64,000 bases of DNA from CAYOZN01 sp964408455 (GCA_964408455.1 CAYOZN010000022.1:1-64000), one strand, 5' to 3'; positions 32,489-41,604 are shown, counted from the stretch's first letter. Made by a program: numbers and translations. The notes: generated by a model not told the origin, from the sequence alone.

Positions 32489-35400
32489 TCAGGAGCCGAG
32501 CGGCGCGGCGCTGAGAAGATTTCCGACAATGGGCCGGCCGGCGCCGCCGACAGGATGTTCGGCGTTTCGGCGCGCGTCCGATGGCGCTCCAGCTGTGTTC
32601 GAAAGCCGGTGGCAAAGGTACCGGCCAAGACAGCGGACGGCCTCGTCGCTCTCGCGAAGAACGACCAGCCCTGACGATTCAAGCCGGCGAACGTACGGGT
32701 CATACACCTCGCCCGCGTCAACCACCATCAGCAGGGGTTTGTCGTAGCGAGCGGCCAGCGCCGGCATGCGGATGCAAAGACTGGCGTCGTCATTGATTTC
32801 GTCGGGACTGGTCCGCATCTGCGGTGTCAACGGCACCACTGCCACGACGACGGCATCGACTTCCGCGTCGTCGAGCATCACTGTCGACAGCTCTTCGAAG
32901 GCTGCATCGCCTGCCATGGGGGTGATATCCAGCGGGTTTGCCACGTTGACCAGTGAGTTCAACCGATGACGCGCGACGATTTCGCTGATCCTGTGCGTGG
33001 TTTGCGGCGACCAACGTGCCAGTTCCAACGCATGCCGGGGGCCGCTGATGGAATCGGCCATGGCCACGGCCTCGCATCCCGCATTGGTAAGCGCGCCGAT
33101 GCGCGCGCCGCGAAAGGGCAAGCCGTGGAACGCGACGGCTACTTGAAGCATCTGCTCGAAGTCCCTGACCGACTCCACGACGAGCCCACCGGCCTGCTCC
33201 ACCGCACTGAGGCACACGTCGTAATCGCCTGCCACCGACGCCGTGTGGCCCGCCGTCGCCGATCGGCCCTGCTCCGTGCGCCCCGCCTTGTAAAACACCA
33301 CCAGCTTTCCTGCGGCGCTCAGGCGCTGCACCGCCCGCGCGAACTCCAGACCGTCCCATTCGCGAAAGCCCTCGGCATAGACGCCGATCACGTCGACTTC
33401 GCTGCGGCGGCCAACCGCACTGACGGCGTCCGACAGCGTCACATCGAGCTGATTGCCGAGCGATATCGTCAGCACCGGATCGAGCTGCGGCACATTGGAC
33501 AGCCGTGAGATGACAAATGCACCGCTCTGTGAAACCAGGGCGAGCGGCCGTGGCGACGCCGATCGCCGGGGATCGAGCTTCTTGTCCTGAATAAAGAAGG
33601 TATCGAACCGGCCAGGCCGCGACCGGACGCCCATGCAGTTCTCGCCCAGAAAAACGGGCCCGTCGGCCGTGGTGCGTCGATACTGTTCAATCCGATCCTG
33701 GAGCGTTTCGTGAATGCGCTCCGTTCCGGCAAGCTCGCCCAGACCGCCGGTGATGATGATGGTCGCGCGGGCGCAGCCCGTTGCCAGCACATCGTCCACC
33801 GCCGGCGGAATATCGGCTACGCCGGTGGCCAGAATCAACAGGTCTACCGGAGACGACAGCGCGCGCAGATCGGGCACGCAACGAATGCCGTCAATCGATG
33901 ATTCATTTGGCTTGATGACCGTCAGCGCATCCGCGGGAAAGCCGCAGGTCCGTGTGTTGTTGAGGATAATGCGGCCAAAGTTTTGCCTCGTGGACGACAC
34001 GCCGGCAATGGCAATCGAGCGCGGCGCCACGAGACGGTCGACCTGCTCCGGCGATCGAGCGCAAAGGGCCCTGGGGTTCTTGCCGAGCCGTCCGCGCCCA
34101 TCCAGCGGCACCAATGCCTGCCGGCGAAATGCGAACGGATTCACTTCGAGTTCGATGAGTTCCGGGCCATCCTGCCCGCGGGCAAGGCAGAACTGGCGGG
34201 CAATCGATTGAAATGCGCGAAAGCAGCGCCGCAGTTCGCCGTCGGAGACCAGACGACGATGGCCTCTTGTCGCACCGGAGAGAATCTCGTAGGCAACTGT
34301 CTTCTGAAATTGCGCAAAGAAGGCCTCGGCGCTGACGTCCATCACCGGGACCTTTGCGACGGAAAGGCCCGGTCGTAGTTTTGCGGCGAGATACTCGGTA
34401 TCCACCCCGCCAAGGCCGGCGGCCAGGACGGGGCCGAATTCCCTCGTCACGCGAACGCCGACAAACAGTTCGCCGCCGAATCCGGCCGACTCGTGTTCGA
34501 CGAACTCGACCAGCAGCACGCCGTCAACACGATCGGCGATGGCCCGCAGGCGTGAGAGCAGGAGATCGACGTGACGGCGGACAAGTTCAAGCGATTTGGG
34601 CACACAAACCACCGCGTCGGCATCGCTTTTGTGCACAATCCGGGGCGATACTGCCTTGAGCACCAGCCGGTCGGTGCCAAACCGCGAAAGCATGGCGTCG
34701 GTCACCTGCGCCGAGTCGCTCACCATGACGTGACATGGCGGCCGAATGGCGCCGGCGGCCTCGATGATCGAATACACCTCCGGTTCCAGGAGTTGGCGGC
34801 GTCCATCGCTTTCGGCCTTTTGCAGAATCGCCGCGATGACACGATTCGCCTCCGGCGTGAGCGAAGCCACCGGCTCGCGGGCCGCAGCATTGCGCACCGC
34901 GGCGCGCTCCAGTTCGGCCAGAGACAACTTCGACATCCAGTCGCGAACAGACCGCGGGTTGAGACCATCCGCCAAGGCGTTGCAGTACAGAAACGCCGCC
35001 TGACGCCCCAATTCAAATGCTCGACAGTTGACTTCGACGAGATCGCGCCCCTTCGTCGCGAGCATTTCGCCGATGGCATCCCGGCACTCGTCCGCGGCCA
35101 GATCGAGCACGTCCGACGCGGCGCCGAACATCACCATGTTGATGGACCTGCTCGATCCCGCCAGGGCCGCCAGTCGATGGGCGTCCACCAGCACGTGTTG
35201 CGGACGCTGGGAAATTCTGTCGAGGATGAGGTTGGTGTCGCCGTAATTCGGAATATTCGCAAGGGGCGCGACATTCGAGACGATGATGCCGCTTTCCGCC
35301 AAAAAGTTCTGATAGCGCAGGGCCTCGAGCGGTTCCAGCGCCAGGATCAAGTCGGCGGACCGGCGAGGAATCAGATCGCTGTGGATGGATCGATCGCTCA

Positions 35401-35560
35401 ACCGCAGATGCGACTGCACCGCCCCGCCGCGCTGCGACATCCCATGCACTTCCGACTGCTTGACGTGCCATCCGCGGCGCAGGGCCACGAGGCTGATTGC
35501 CTTCGCCGTCGTCAGGATTCCCTGGCCGCCGACGCCCGCCAGGATGATGTCGATGTGCAT
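32489..35560 (-). CDS. IorB fused to both subunits of an ADP-forming acyl-CoA synthetase
   Basis: 1023 residues from the ATG at 35560. Residues 1 to about 215 are an indolepyruvate oxidoreductase beta (gamma-type) domain: IILAGVGGQGILTTAK, then EVHGMSQRGGAV. Residues about 240-490 are an ATP-grasp domain with SPRIVHKSDADAVV (His310), FGPVLAAGLGG and EVNPF. About 505-640 is a CoA-binding Rossmann domain (VAPRSIAIAGVS), and about 670-1010 is the succinyl-CoA-synthetase-like part with LVSQSGAF and AGHTASVAG (His772). The two histidines match those that carry phosphate in archaeal ADP-forming synthetases. So the polypeptide joins the redox step that makes arylacyl-CoA to the step that converts it to acid plus ATP. 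The order is beta-alpha. An upstream open extension is not coding. Confidence 0.85.
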   Translation of the reverse strand: MHIDIILAGVGGQGILTTAKAISLVALRRGWHVKQSEVHGMSQRGGAVQSHLRLSDRSIHSDLIPRRSADLILALEPLEALRYQNFLAESGIIVSNVAPLANIPNYGDTNLILDRISQRPQHVLVDAHRLAALAGSSRSINMVMFGAASDVLDLAADECRDAIGEMLATKGRDLVEVNCRAFELGRQAAFLYCNALADGLNPRSVRDWMSKLSLAELERAAVRNAAAREPVASLTPEANRVIAAILQKAESDGRRQLLEPEVYSIIEAAGAIRPPCHVMVSDSAQVTDAMLSRFGTDRLVLKAVSPRIVHKSDADAVVCVPKSLELVRRHVDLLLSRLRAIADRVDGVLLVEFVEHESAGFGGELFVGVRVTREFGPVLAAGLGGVDTEYLAAKLRPGLSVAKVPVMDVSAEAFFAQFQKTVAYEILSGATRGHRRLVSDGELRRCFRAFQSIARQFCLARGQDGPELIELEVNPFAFRRQALVPLDGRGRLGKNPRALCARSPEQVDRLVAPRSIAIAGVSSTRQNFGRIILNNTRTCGFPADALTVIKPNESSIDGIRCVPDLRALSSPVDLLILATGVADIPPAVDDVLATGCARATIIITGGLGELAGTERIHETLQDRIEQYRRTTADGPVFLGENCMGVRSRPGRFDTFFIQDKKLDPRRSASPRPLALVSQSGAFVISRLSNVPQLDPVLTISLGNQLDVTLSDAVSAVGRRSEVDVIGVYAEGFREWDGLEFARAVQRLSAAGKLVVFYKAGRTEQGRSATAGHTASVAGDYDVCLSAVEQAGGLVVESVRDFEQMLQVAVAFHGLPFRGARIGALTNAGCEAVAMADSISGPRHALELARWSPQTTHRISEIVARHRLNSLVNVANPLDITPMAGDAAFEELSTVMLDDAEVDAVVVAVVPLTPQMRTSPDEINDDASLCIRMPALAARYDKPLLMVVDAGEVYDPYVRRLESSGLVVLRESDEAVRCLGRYLCHRLSNTAGAPSDARRNAEHPVGGAGRPIVGNLLSAAPLGS

Positions 35561-35592
35561 GATGACGCCTCCGACGACCAACGGCCCGCCAG

Positions 35593-37206
35593 CTAGCCCG
35601 CCGTCAATCCCGCTGCCTTCCGTGCGGGGGCCCTGGTGCCGCGGGCGCGGCTCTGAATGCACGGGCGGCAGGCCAGCACCACCGACAGGCCGCGATGATC
35701 GATTTCCCGCCGCAAGACCTCGACGTTGCGATCGTGATGCTTCGGCGTCGGCTCGATGCGGACCAGGTGTTCTTCCGGCACGCCCAACCCCAGGATCAGC
35801 CGATGAAGCCTGTCGCCCGTGGCCATCACTTCCTGCCCGCCGGTCATCGCGACAGTCGCGTTGTCGAGAATGATGACGGTCATGTTGGCGTCTTCGTGAG
35901 CCGCGCCGATCAGCCCCGTCATGCCGGAATGGACAAAGGTGGAATCTCCGATCGTGCAGATGACCGGGTGAGCGCCGGCCTTGGCTGCGCCGAGCGCCAT
36001 GGAAATGGAAGCGCCCATATCGACGCAACTGTGGACGGCGCTGTAAGGCGGCAGTGCCGCGAGCGTATAGCAGCCGATGTCGCTGAGCAGCAACGGAGAG
36101 TCCGCCGGCTGGACAGCGGCCGAGAGCGCCCGGAAGGTGTCACAGTGAGGGCACCCATCGCAGAGACGCGGTGGACGCTCCGGCAATGGCTCCAATTTTT
36201 CGTCGCGCGGCGGAGGCGCAAGGCCCAGTGCCGAACGCACCAGGTCAACCGACAGTTCGCCCGCCAGCGGCAGCGCGCCGTTCAATTTTCCATTCAGAGA
36301 ATGCCCGGACAGCCCAAGCAGCCCGCGTATCTGACGCTCCAGAAACGGATAACCTTCTTCGACGATCAGCACCTCGTCGCAGTGATCGATCAACGTCCGG
36401 ACAAGATCCGCCGGCGCCGGGTAGGCCGAGATCTTCAACAGCGAGCGGCTGTCGTGCTCCTCCAGGGCCTCCTTGACGTAGTTGAACGCAATGCCGCAGG
36501 CGATGACGCCCCGCGGCCCGCGCAAAGTCAGACGATTGGCGACCGAGGCAGCCGAGTATCGCTCAAACTGCGATTGCAGCGACAACAGGTGACGGAAGCG
36601 GCGCCTCGCATTCACCGGAAGAAGCGTCCAGTCGCGCCAGTCCCGTCGGCCGGCGACGGGGACGGGGTCCTGGGCGGTTGAAGATTGCACCTCGGCGCGG
36701 CTGTGGGCCAGCCTGGTCACCAGCCTGACCATCACCGGTATGCCGAATCGTTCGGAAACGTCAAAGGCCTCGCGGGTAAGATCGTACGCCTCCTGCTGAT
36801 TGGACGGTTCGAGAACGGGAATCTGCGCCAGGGCGCCGTAGTATCGCGAATCCTGTTCGTTCTGGGACGAGTGCATGCCGGGATCGTCCGCGACCGCCAG
36901 CACCAGTCCGCCAAGCGCACCCGTGAGGGCCGAACTCATGAACGGGTCCGCGGCGACGTTCAGTCCCACGTGCTTCATGGAGACGAGCGCGCGCCGGCCT
37001 GCCAGCGACATGCCCAACGCTTCCTCGTATGCCACCTTCTCGTTCGCCGACCACCGAGCCGCCACGAACGGGTATTGTGCGGCCTGGGCCTGGACGTACT
37101 CCAGAATTTCGGTCGCCGGCGTTCCCGGATAAGAGAATGCGCCGCCAATTCCGGCGTGCAGGGCTCCCAGTGCAACCGCTTCGTCACCAAGGAGCAGATC
37201 GCTCAT
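35593..37206 (-). CDS. iorA: Indolepyruvate:ferredoxin oxidoreductase alpha subunit, lacking the ferredoxin domain
   Basis: 537 residues from the ATG at 37206. The N-terminal pyrimidine-binding domain starts MSDLLLGDEAVALGALHAG and has the GGAFSYPGTPATEI loop and ARWSANEKVAYEEALGMSLA. The TPP-binding C-terminal domain contains LCDGCPHCDTFRAL, SCVDMGASISMALGAAKA, and the GDSTFVHSGMTGLIGAA ... ILDN metal-diphosphate motif. Family members usually end with a two-cluster ferredoxin domain. Here the sequence stops just after the TPP domain (CRPCIQSRARG), so the enzyme must use another ferredoxin module. It oxidises aryl 2-oxoacids to aryl-acyl-CoA. The start overlaps the upstream beta-subunit stop by four bases (ATGA); IorB-synthetase follows 32 bases downstream. 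Confidence 0.87.
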   Translation of the reverse strand: MSDLLLGDEAVALGALHAGIGGAFSYPGTPATEILEYVQAQAAQYPFVAARWSANEKVAYEEALGMSLAGRRALVSMKHVGLNVAADPFMSSALTGALGGLVLAVADDPGMHSSQNEQDSRYYGALAQIPVLEPSNQQEAYDLTREAFDVSERFGIPVMVRLVTRLAHSRAEVQSSTAQDPVPVAGRRDWRDWTLLPVNARRRFRHLLSLQSQFERYSAASVANRLTLRGPRGVIACGIAFNYVKEALEEHDSRSLLKISAYPAPADLVRTLIDHCDEVLIVEEGYPFLERQIRGLLGLSGHSLNGKLNGALPLAGELSVDLVRSALGLAPPPRDEKLEPLPERPPRLCDGCPHCDTFRALSAAVQPADSPLLLSDIGCYTLAALPPYSAVHSCVDMGASISMALGAAKAGAHPVICTIGDSTFVHSGMTGLIGAAHEDANMTVIILDNATVAMTGGQEVMATGDRLHRLILGLGVPEEHLVRIEPTPKHHDRNVEVLRREIDHRGLSVVLACRPCIQSRARGTRAPARKAAGLTAG

Positions 37207-38174
37207 GATGTGCCATCCTCCGCCGGCGTATCGCCCGGATCCGATGCCGTCGCGGGAAACGCGGCAGACAAGTGGTCCAGGAGTGCCCATTGTTCCTGGA
37301 TGGAGGCGCGCAGTGCTCGAGCATCGCCTGCGACCGCCCGAAAACGCCGTTGCCGCTGGGCATATTGTTCCAGCGGCAGCCCGTCGGGGCGCACGTTCAC
37401 GCGATACCGTATACCGTCAAAGACCTCGTAAAGGGGGAACAGCCCGCACCGCACGGCCGCGCGGATCAGATCCACGCTTTCGGAGGGCTCCGACTTCCAG
37501 CCGGTGGGACACGGCGAAAGCATGAGCAGAAAGCGGAACCCGCGCAGCCGGGCGGCCGTCCGCACTTTGCGCAGGAAATCGTCGCGATGGGCAATCGACA
37601 GCGTGGCGGCGTAGGGTATGCGGTGTGCCGCCATGATCGACATGATGTCCTTCTTGCGCTCCAGTTTACCGGCGGGCGTGGTGCTGGTGGCCACGCCGAC
37701 CGGCGTGGCACTACTCCGCTGGCCTCCCGTGTTGCCATAGATTTCGTTGTCGTAGCAGATGTATATGAAGTTTTCGTTGCGTTCGGCCGCGGCCGACAGC
37801 GTGGCAAGGCCAATGTCGTAGGTGCCGCCGTCTCCGGCCCAGCAGACGACCGGCGTTTCTTCGCGGTTGAGTTCGAATACCGTTGACAGTCCGGTCGCGA
37901 CGGCCGCGCTGCTGGCAAAGGTCGTGGCAATGGTAGGCACGCCGTATGCGCTTGTTGGAAACGCTCCTGCCGTCACGATTCCGCAGCACGCGGGAATGGC
38001 CAGCACCGGCCGGGCCGGCCGCAGAGCTTCATCCAGCCATTGCAGGCCGATCGACATGCCGCAGCCTGCACAGTTCGTGTTGCCGGGACGCAGCAAGTGG
38101 TCGTTCGGATCACAACTGTCTTCGGTGTCACTTCGGAGGCACTGAGCACCCATGATCGTCGTGGACGTTCTCAT
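37203..38174 (-). CDS. 2-oxoacid:acceptor oxidoreductase beta subunit (PorB-type, TPP)
   Basis: 323 residues from the ATG at 38174. It contains the Fe-S and TPP features of PorB: NCAGCGMSIGLQW (CxxC), PACCGIVTAGAF, the diphosphate motif AGDGGTYDIGLATLSAAAERN ... CYDNEIYGNTGGQ, and SPCPTGW, whose cysteine completes the cluster ligands. With the alpha subunit it would decarboxylate a 2-oxoacid to acyl-CoA and reduce a ferredoxin-type cluster. Its gene is translationally coupled on both sides: ATGA overlaps with the alpha gene and with iorA. The substrate could be pyruvate, 2-oxoisovalerate or phenylglyoxylate; sequence alone does not decide. Confidence 0.88.
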   Translation of the reverse strand: MRTSTTIMGAQCLRSDTEDSCDPNDHLLRPGNTNCAGCGMSIGLQWLDEALRPARPVLAIPACCGIVTAGAFPTSAYGVPTIATTFASSAAVATGLSTVFELNREETPVVCWAGDGGTYDIGLATLSAAAERNENFIYICYDNEIYGNTGGQRSSATPVGVATSTTPAGKLERKKDIMSIMAAHRIPYAATLSIAHRDDFLRKVRTAARLRGFRFLLMLSPCPTGWKSEPSESVDLIRAAVRCGLFPLYEVFDGIRYRVNVRPDGLPLEQYAQRQRRFRAVAGDARALRASIQEQWALLDHLSAAFPATASDPGDTPAEDGTS

Positions 38175-39343
38175 GCGGCCACCTCCCGCCAGACCGGGGG
38201 CGAGGACGCGGTACGATGGTTCAAATCGTCCAGGATGCTCTCGATCACGGCCGGCGTGACATCGCCGCCGCCGAGTCCGACCAGGTAGTCCTGTAGAATG
38301 ACATCGCTTCGCCCCTGAAGCGTCGCGGCCACTTCCGACCAGAATATTCCTCCGGAGCCCGGCGAGTGATTGCGGTCCAGCACGCCAATCCTCGCCGCCG
38401 GCGCCAGGGCCTGTCGCAGAACTTTCCGCGGAAACGGCCGGAACATCTTGATCTTGATCAGGCCCACGCGGCGACCCGATTTTCTCTCGCGCTCGACCAC
38501 TTCTCGCGCCGTCTGGGCCATGGAATTGCACGCAATCAGCACCGCTTCCGCGTCCGCCGTGTGCTCGGCCGAAATAGCGCCATGCGGCTGGCGACCGAAC
38601 GCGACCTTGAATTCATCGATCGCCTCGCGGAGCACCTGCGGGACGCGCTCCATTGCGCTTTGAATCTGGTTGCGGTGATGCTCGGTTTCTCGCGGCCACG
38701 TCAAGCCGCCCAGCGTGACCGGATGGTCCAGCCGCATTTCGTGCGGCACCACGCAAGGCGGCAGAAAGCGTCGAACCTGCTCTGGATCGGGCAGGTCAAC
38801 CACCATCTGCGTGTGAGACGTCACGAAGCCGTCCATGGCCACCATGGCCGGCAGCATGACCCGTCGATCCTCCGCGACGCGAAATGCCAGCAGAATCGAG
38901 TCGACCAGGTCCTGATGCGTCTCGGTATAGAACTGAATCCACGGCGCATCGCGTAGCGCGAGGCTGTCGCCCTGGTCCACCCAGATGTTCCATGGCGGCC
39001 CCAGCGTGCGGTTGACGGCGACCATGACGATCGGCAAACGCATGTAACCGGACGCGAAGACGTTCTCGGTCATGTACGCGAGACCGTTCGAGGAACTGGC
39101 GGTAAACGACCGCGCACCGGCCAGCGCCGCACCCATGCACACGGCCATGGCACTATGCTCGGACTCGACCGGCACGATGCGCCCCTTTGAAAAAGAAAAG
39201 GCCCTCAGAAACTCGATGATCTCGGTCTGCGGCGTGATCGGATAGGCGCCCCCGCAGCAGCCGCGGGCTGTGGAATTGGCCTCACCGGCGAGGGCCAGTG
39301 CGTGTGCCGCCGCGTGATTGCCGGTCACAAGAGCTCGCGCCAT
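38171..39343 (-). CDS. 2-oxoacid:acceptor oxidoreductase alpha subunit (PorA-type)
   Basis: 390 residues from the ATG at 39343. The typical alpha-subunit features are GNHAAAHALALAGE, YPITPQTEIIEFL, the conserved VESEHSAMAVCMGAALAGAR with its catalytic-site Glu, and NRTLGPPWNIWVDQGDSLALRD. The C-terminal domain (VGLIKIKMFRPFP, then DRNHSPGSGG) fits this family. It pairs with the next gene's product to form the decarboxylating core. Length and motifs are closest to pyruvate/phenylglyoxylate-type alpha subunits. The gene lies 35 bases after the gamma fusion gene and overlaps the beta gene by four bases. Confidence 0.88.
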   Translation of the reverse strand: MARALVTGNHAAAHALALAGEANSTARGCCGGAYPITPQTEIIEFLRAFSFSKGRIVPVESEHSAMAVCMGAALAGARSFTASSSNGLAYMTENVFASGYMRLPIVMVAVNRTLGPPWNIWVDQGDSLALRDAPWIQFYTETHQDLVDSILLAFRVAEDRRVMLPAMVAMDGFVTSHTQMVVDLPDPEQVRRFLPPCVVPHEMRLDHPVTLGGLTWPRETEHHRNQIQSAMERVPQVLREAIDEFKVAFGRQPHGAISAEHTADAEAVLIACNSMAQTAREVVERERKSGRRVGLIKIKMFRPFPRKVLRQALAPAARIGVLDRNHSPGSGGIFWSEVAATLQGRSDVILQDYLVGLGGGDVTPAVIESILDDLNHRTASSPPVWREVAA

Positions 39344-39378
39344 GGCAGATCTCCAGTCATGCTGTGCCGGGCCGTTCG

Positions 39379-41604
39379 TCAGAGCTGCGTCATATACACG
39401 ACACCGCGCGGGCACTGCGAGGCACAGATGCCGCATCCCTTGCAATACTCGTAATCAAAGCAGTACGAATCCCCTTCCCGACGCATGATGCCCTCGGGGC
39501 AATGCTCCATGCATCGATCGCAGACGTTGCAGACCCCGCAGCTCAGGCAACGCCTGGCCTCGGCCTGCGCCACGTCGACGCCGTTGGCCGCCGGAGAGAA
39601 TTCGCTTGAGAACCCGCGGCGCAGCTCCGCAAAGCTACGCGTTCGCCAGCGCCGAGGCAGTTTGCCGCCCTCGTGGCGCCGGGCATGCTCGAATAAGTGC
39701 AGATGCAGAAGTTCGCTGGTGGCGACCGGGGATGCTGGCGCTGGAAACAGGCTCTCGCCCGTCAACGTGCGATGCACGTGCCACGCGGCAATTCGCCCGC
39801 TACCGATGGCGCCCGCGACCGTGCCTTCGTTGGTCGCAAAATCGCCACAGAAGAACACCGGCGCCGAAGAAAGTCCAAGCACCCGGTTGTCGTGCCGGAT
39901 CTCGGCGCCCTCCGGCAGCACCGACTGGTCCGCGCTCTGGCCCAGTGCAAGGATCACGCGATCGCAAGGCAGATCAAACCACGCGTCTTCGCTGGTATCG
40001 GGTACCGGTCGCGGCCGGCCTGAAGCATCGGGTTCCCCCAGACGCATGCGCTGGCAGACCAGCACGGGTTTGCCCGCAGTCTGGTGCAGGCGAACCGGTG
40101 ACACCAGCTCCAGAATATCGACTCCCTCCTCAATCGCGTCTTCTATCTCTTCCGGGATGGCCGGCATTTCGTCCCGCGTTCGGCGATAAACCAGGCGCAC
40201 GTGCGCCCCGAGCCGCCGCGCCGTTCGCGCCGCGTCGAACGCCGTATTCCCGCCGCCGATGACGATCACCTGGCAGTTGTCGAGTCGATCCGGCTCGCGC
40301 CGCGTTCTTTCCAGAAACCTCAGCCCTTCCTCCATCATGCCGTCGTGACCGCCCAGATCCAGCGATTGAACCTGCTGAAGTCCCGTCCCGACGATGATCG
40401 CAGGAAACTGGCGAGAAAGTTCGAGCAATGAGCGCCGGTCCACGCGTTCGCGAGTGCGAACCCGGATGCCGTGCTGAAGGATATAGTCGATCTCGGCGTT
40501 GAGAATCTCAATGGGCAGCCGGAAGCGGGGAATGCCGGTTCGCAGCAAGCCCCCCAATTCGTCGCCGCCTTCGATCAGCGTGACGGGATAGCCCAGTCGC
40601 GCCAGGTGATAGGCGGCGCTCAAGCCCGCCGGGCCCGAGCCGACGACGGCAACCGGCTCCGCCCGCCACGGCGGTCTGGGCTCCGGCCGACGGCCGGCTT
40701 CGGCCGCGGCCCGCTCCAGGTCGCGCACGTTAACCGCTTCGTCGTGCGCAATGCGATTGCAGCACTCCATGCATGGCGCCGGGCACACGCGACCGCAGAC
40801 ACCCGGAAGCGGACTCGTGTTCAGCAGCGTGCTCAGTGCCGCATCCTTGTCCCCCACCGCCATGGCCGCAATGAAGGCGCGAACGTCGTTCCCGGCCGGA
40901 CAGCCGTGGTTGCACGGCGGCGTCAGCGCTCGCCGTTCCGGGCGTTGTGTCGCCCAGCCGCCTGTTCGAATCCGGGGCGGCACGCCGATGTCATCGTCCA
41001 GCAGATCCGCAATACGGCCGCCGGCGGTGCTCGCTGGCGGCCGTGCGGAGCGCCCCTCCAGTTGCATTGCGATGACGGCGTCGTACGCCTGCCGCGCGGC
41101 GGCCAGGTTGGCACCCGCAAGGTGCTGCTCCGTCAGCGCGTTCTCGATGTCCCCCCACGGCAGATCCAGAACGCGGCCGACCGCCCCGAGCATGGTGGTG
41201 TTGACGATGGGTACGACCTTCGTGCCGAGCCCGTGCGCGGCAGCCATCGCCGATGCGTCCACGGTTGCCACGCGCCAGCCCGGAAATAGTCCGGCGTATG
41301 CGTCGGGCGGCTGTGGCGAATTCAGGATGAGCTGTCCGCCGGCCTTAAGCCCCTTCAGCACGCCGGCGCTGATGAGCGCTCTATCGAGCACGATGACGTG
41401 ATCGGGCGTCTGGACTTGATTCCGATTGCAGATTTCGTGGTCGTCGATGCGAACAAAGGCCTGAATCGGCGCGCCCGATCGTTCCGCCGCGTAGAGTCCG
41501 AACGCCTGAACGTATTTTCCCCTAAGAAAATAGGATGTCGCAATCAGCTTGGCCAGCGTGACGCCGCCCTGCCCGCCGCGGCCATATATGATGATCTCAA
41601 TCAC
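39379..41604 (-). CDS. Fusion of oxidoreductase gamma subunit, GltD-like flavoprotein and 2x[4Fe-4S] ferredoxin
   Basis: A 741-residue, three-part protein. Residues 1 to about 185 are the gamma domain (IYGRGGQGGVTLAKL). A GltD-like N-cluster region follows (CNHGCPAGNDVRAF, then PGVCGRVCPAPCMECC), then the FAD Rossmann fold (VVGSGPAGLSAAYHLA), the NAD(P) Rossmann fold (VIVIGGGNTAFDAARTAR) and the flavin-closing CGDFATNEGTVAGAIGSG. The last 90 residues are ferredoxin-like, with two cysteine groups (CLSCGVCNVCDRCMEHCP and CKGCGICASQCP). It would bring together the oxidoreductase gamma and delta subunits and an NAD(P)-linked electron exit. It is the first gene of the operon. Confidence 0.88.
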   Translation of the reverse strand: MIEIIIYGRGGQGGVTLAKLIATSYFLRGKYVQAFGLYAAERSGAPIQAFVRIDDHEICNRNQVQTPDHVIVLDRALISAGVLKGLKAGGQLILNSPQPPDAYAGLFPGWRVATVDASAMAAAHGLGTKVVPIVNTTMLGAVGRVLDLPWGDIENALTEQHLAGANLAAARQAYDAVIAMQLEGRSARPPASTAGGRIADLLDDDIGVPPRIRTGGWATQRPERRALTPPCNHGCPAGNDVRAFIAAMAVGDKDAALSTLLNTSPLPGVCGRVCPAPCMECCNRIAHDEAVNVRDLERAAAEAGRRPEPRPPWRAEPVAVVGSGPAGLSAAYHLARLGYPVTLIEGGDELGGLLRTGIPRFRLPIEILNAEIDYILQHGIRVRTRERVDRRSLLELSRQFPAIIVGTGLQQVQSLDLGGHDGMMEEGLRFLERTRREPDRLDNCQVIVIGGGNTAFDAARTARRLGAHVRLVYRRTRDEMPAIPEEIEDAIEEGVDILELVSPVRLHQTAGKPVLVCQRMRLGEPDASGRPRPVPDTSEDAWFDLPCDRVILALGQSADQSVLPEGAEIRHDNRVLGLSSAPVFFCGDFATNEGTVAGAIGSGRIAAWHVHRTLTGESLFPAPASPVATSELLHLHLFEHARRHEGGKLPRRWRTRSFAELRRGFSSEFSPAANGVDVAQAEARRCLSCGVCNVCDRCMEHCPEGIMRREGDSYCFDYEYCKGCGICASQCPRGVVYMTQL

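Noticed and set aside
35561..36028. Longer N-terminus for the IorB-synthetase fusion
   Set aside because: The extra frame is antiparallel-frame sequence of the iorA gene and is arginine/histidine-rich; IorB proteins begin at the Met at 35560.
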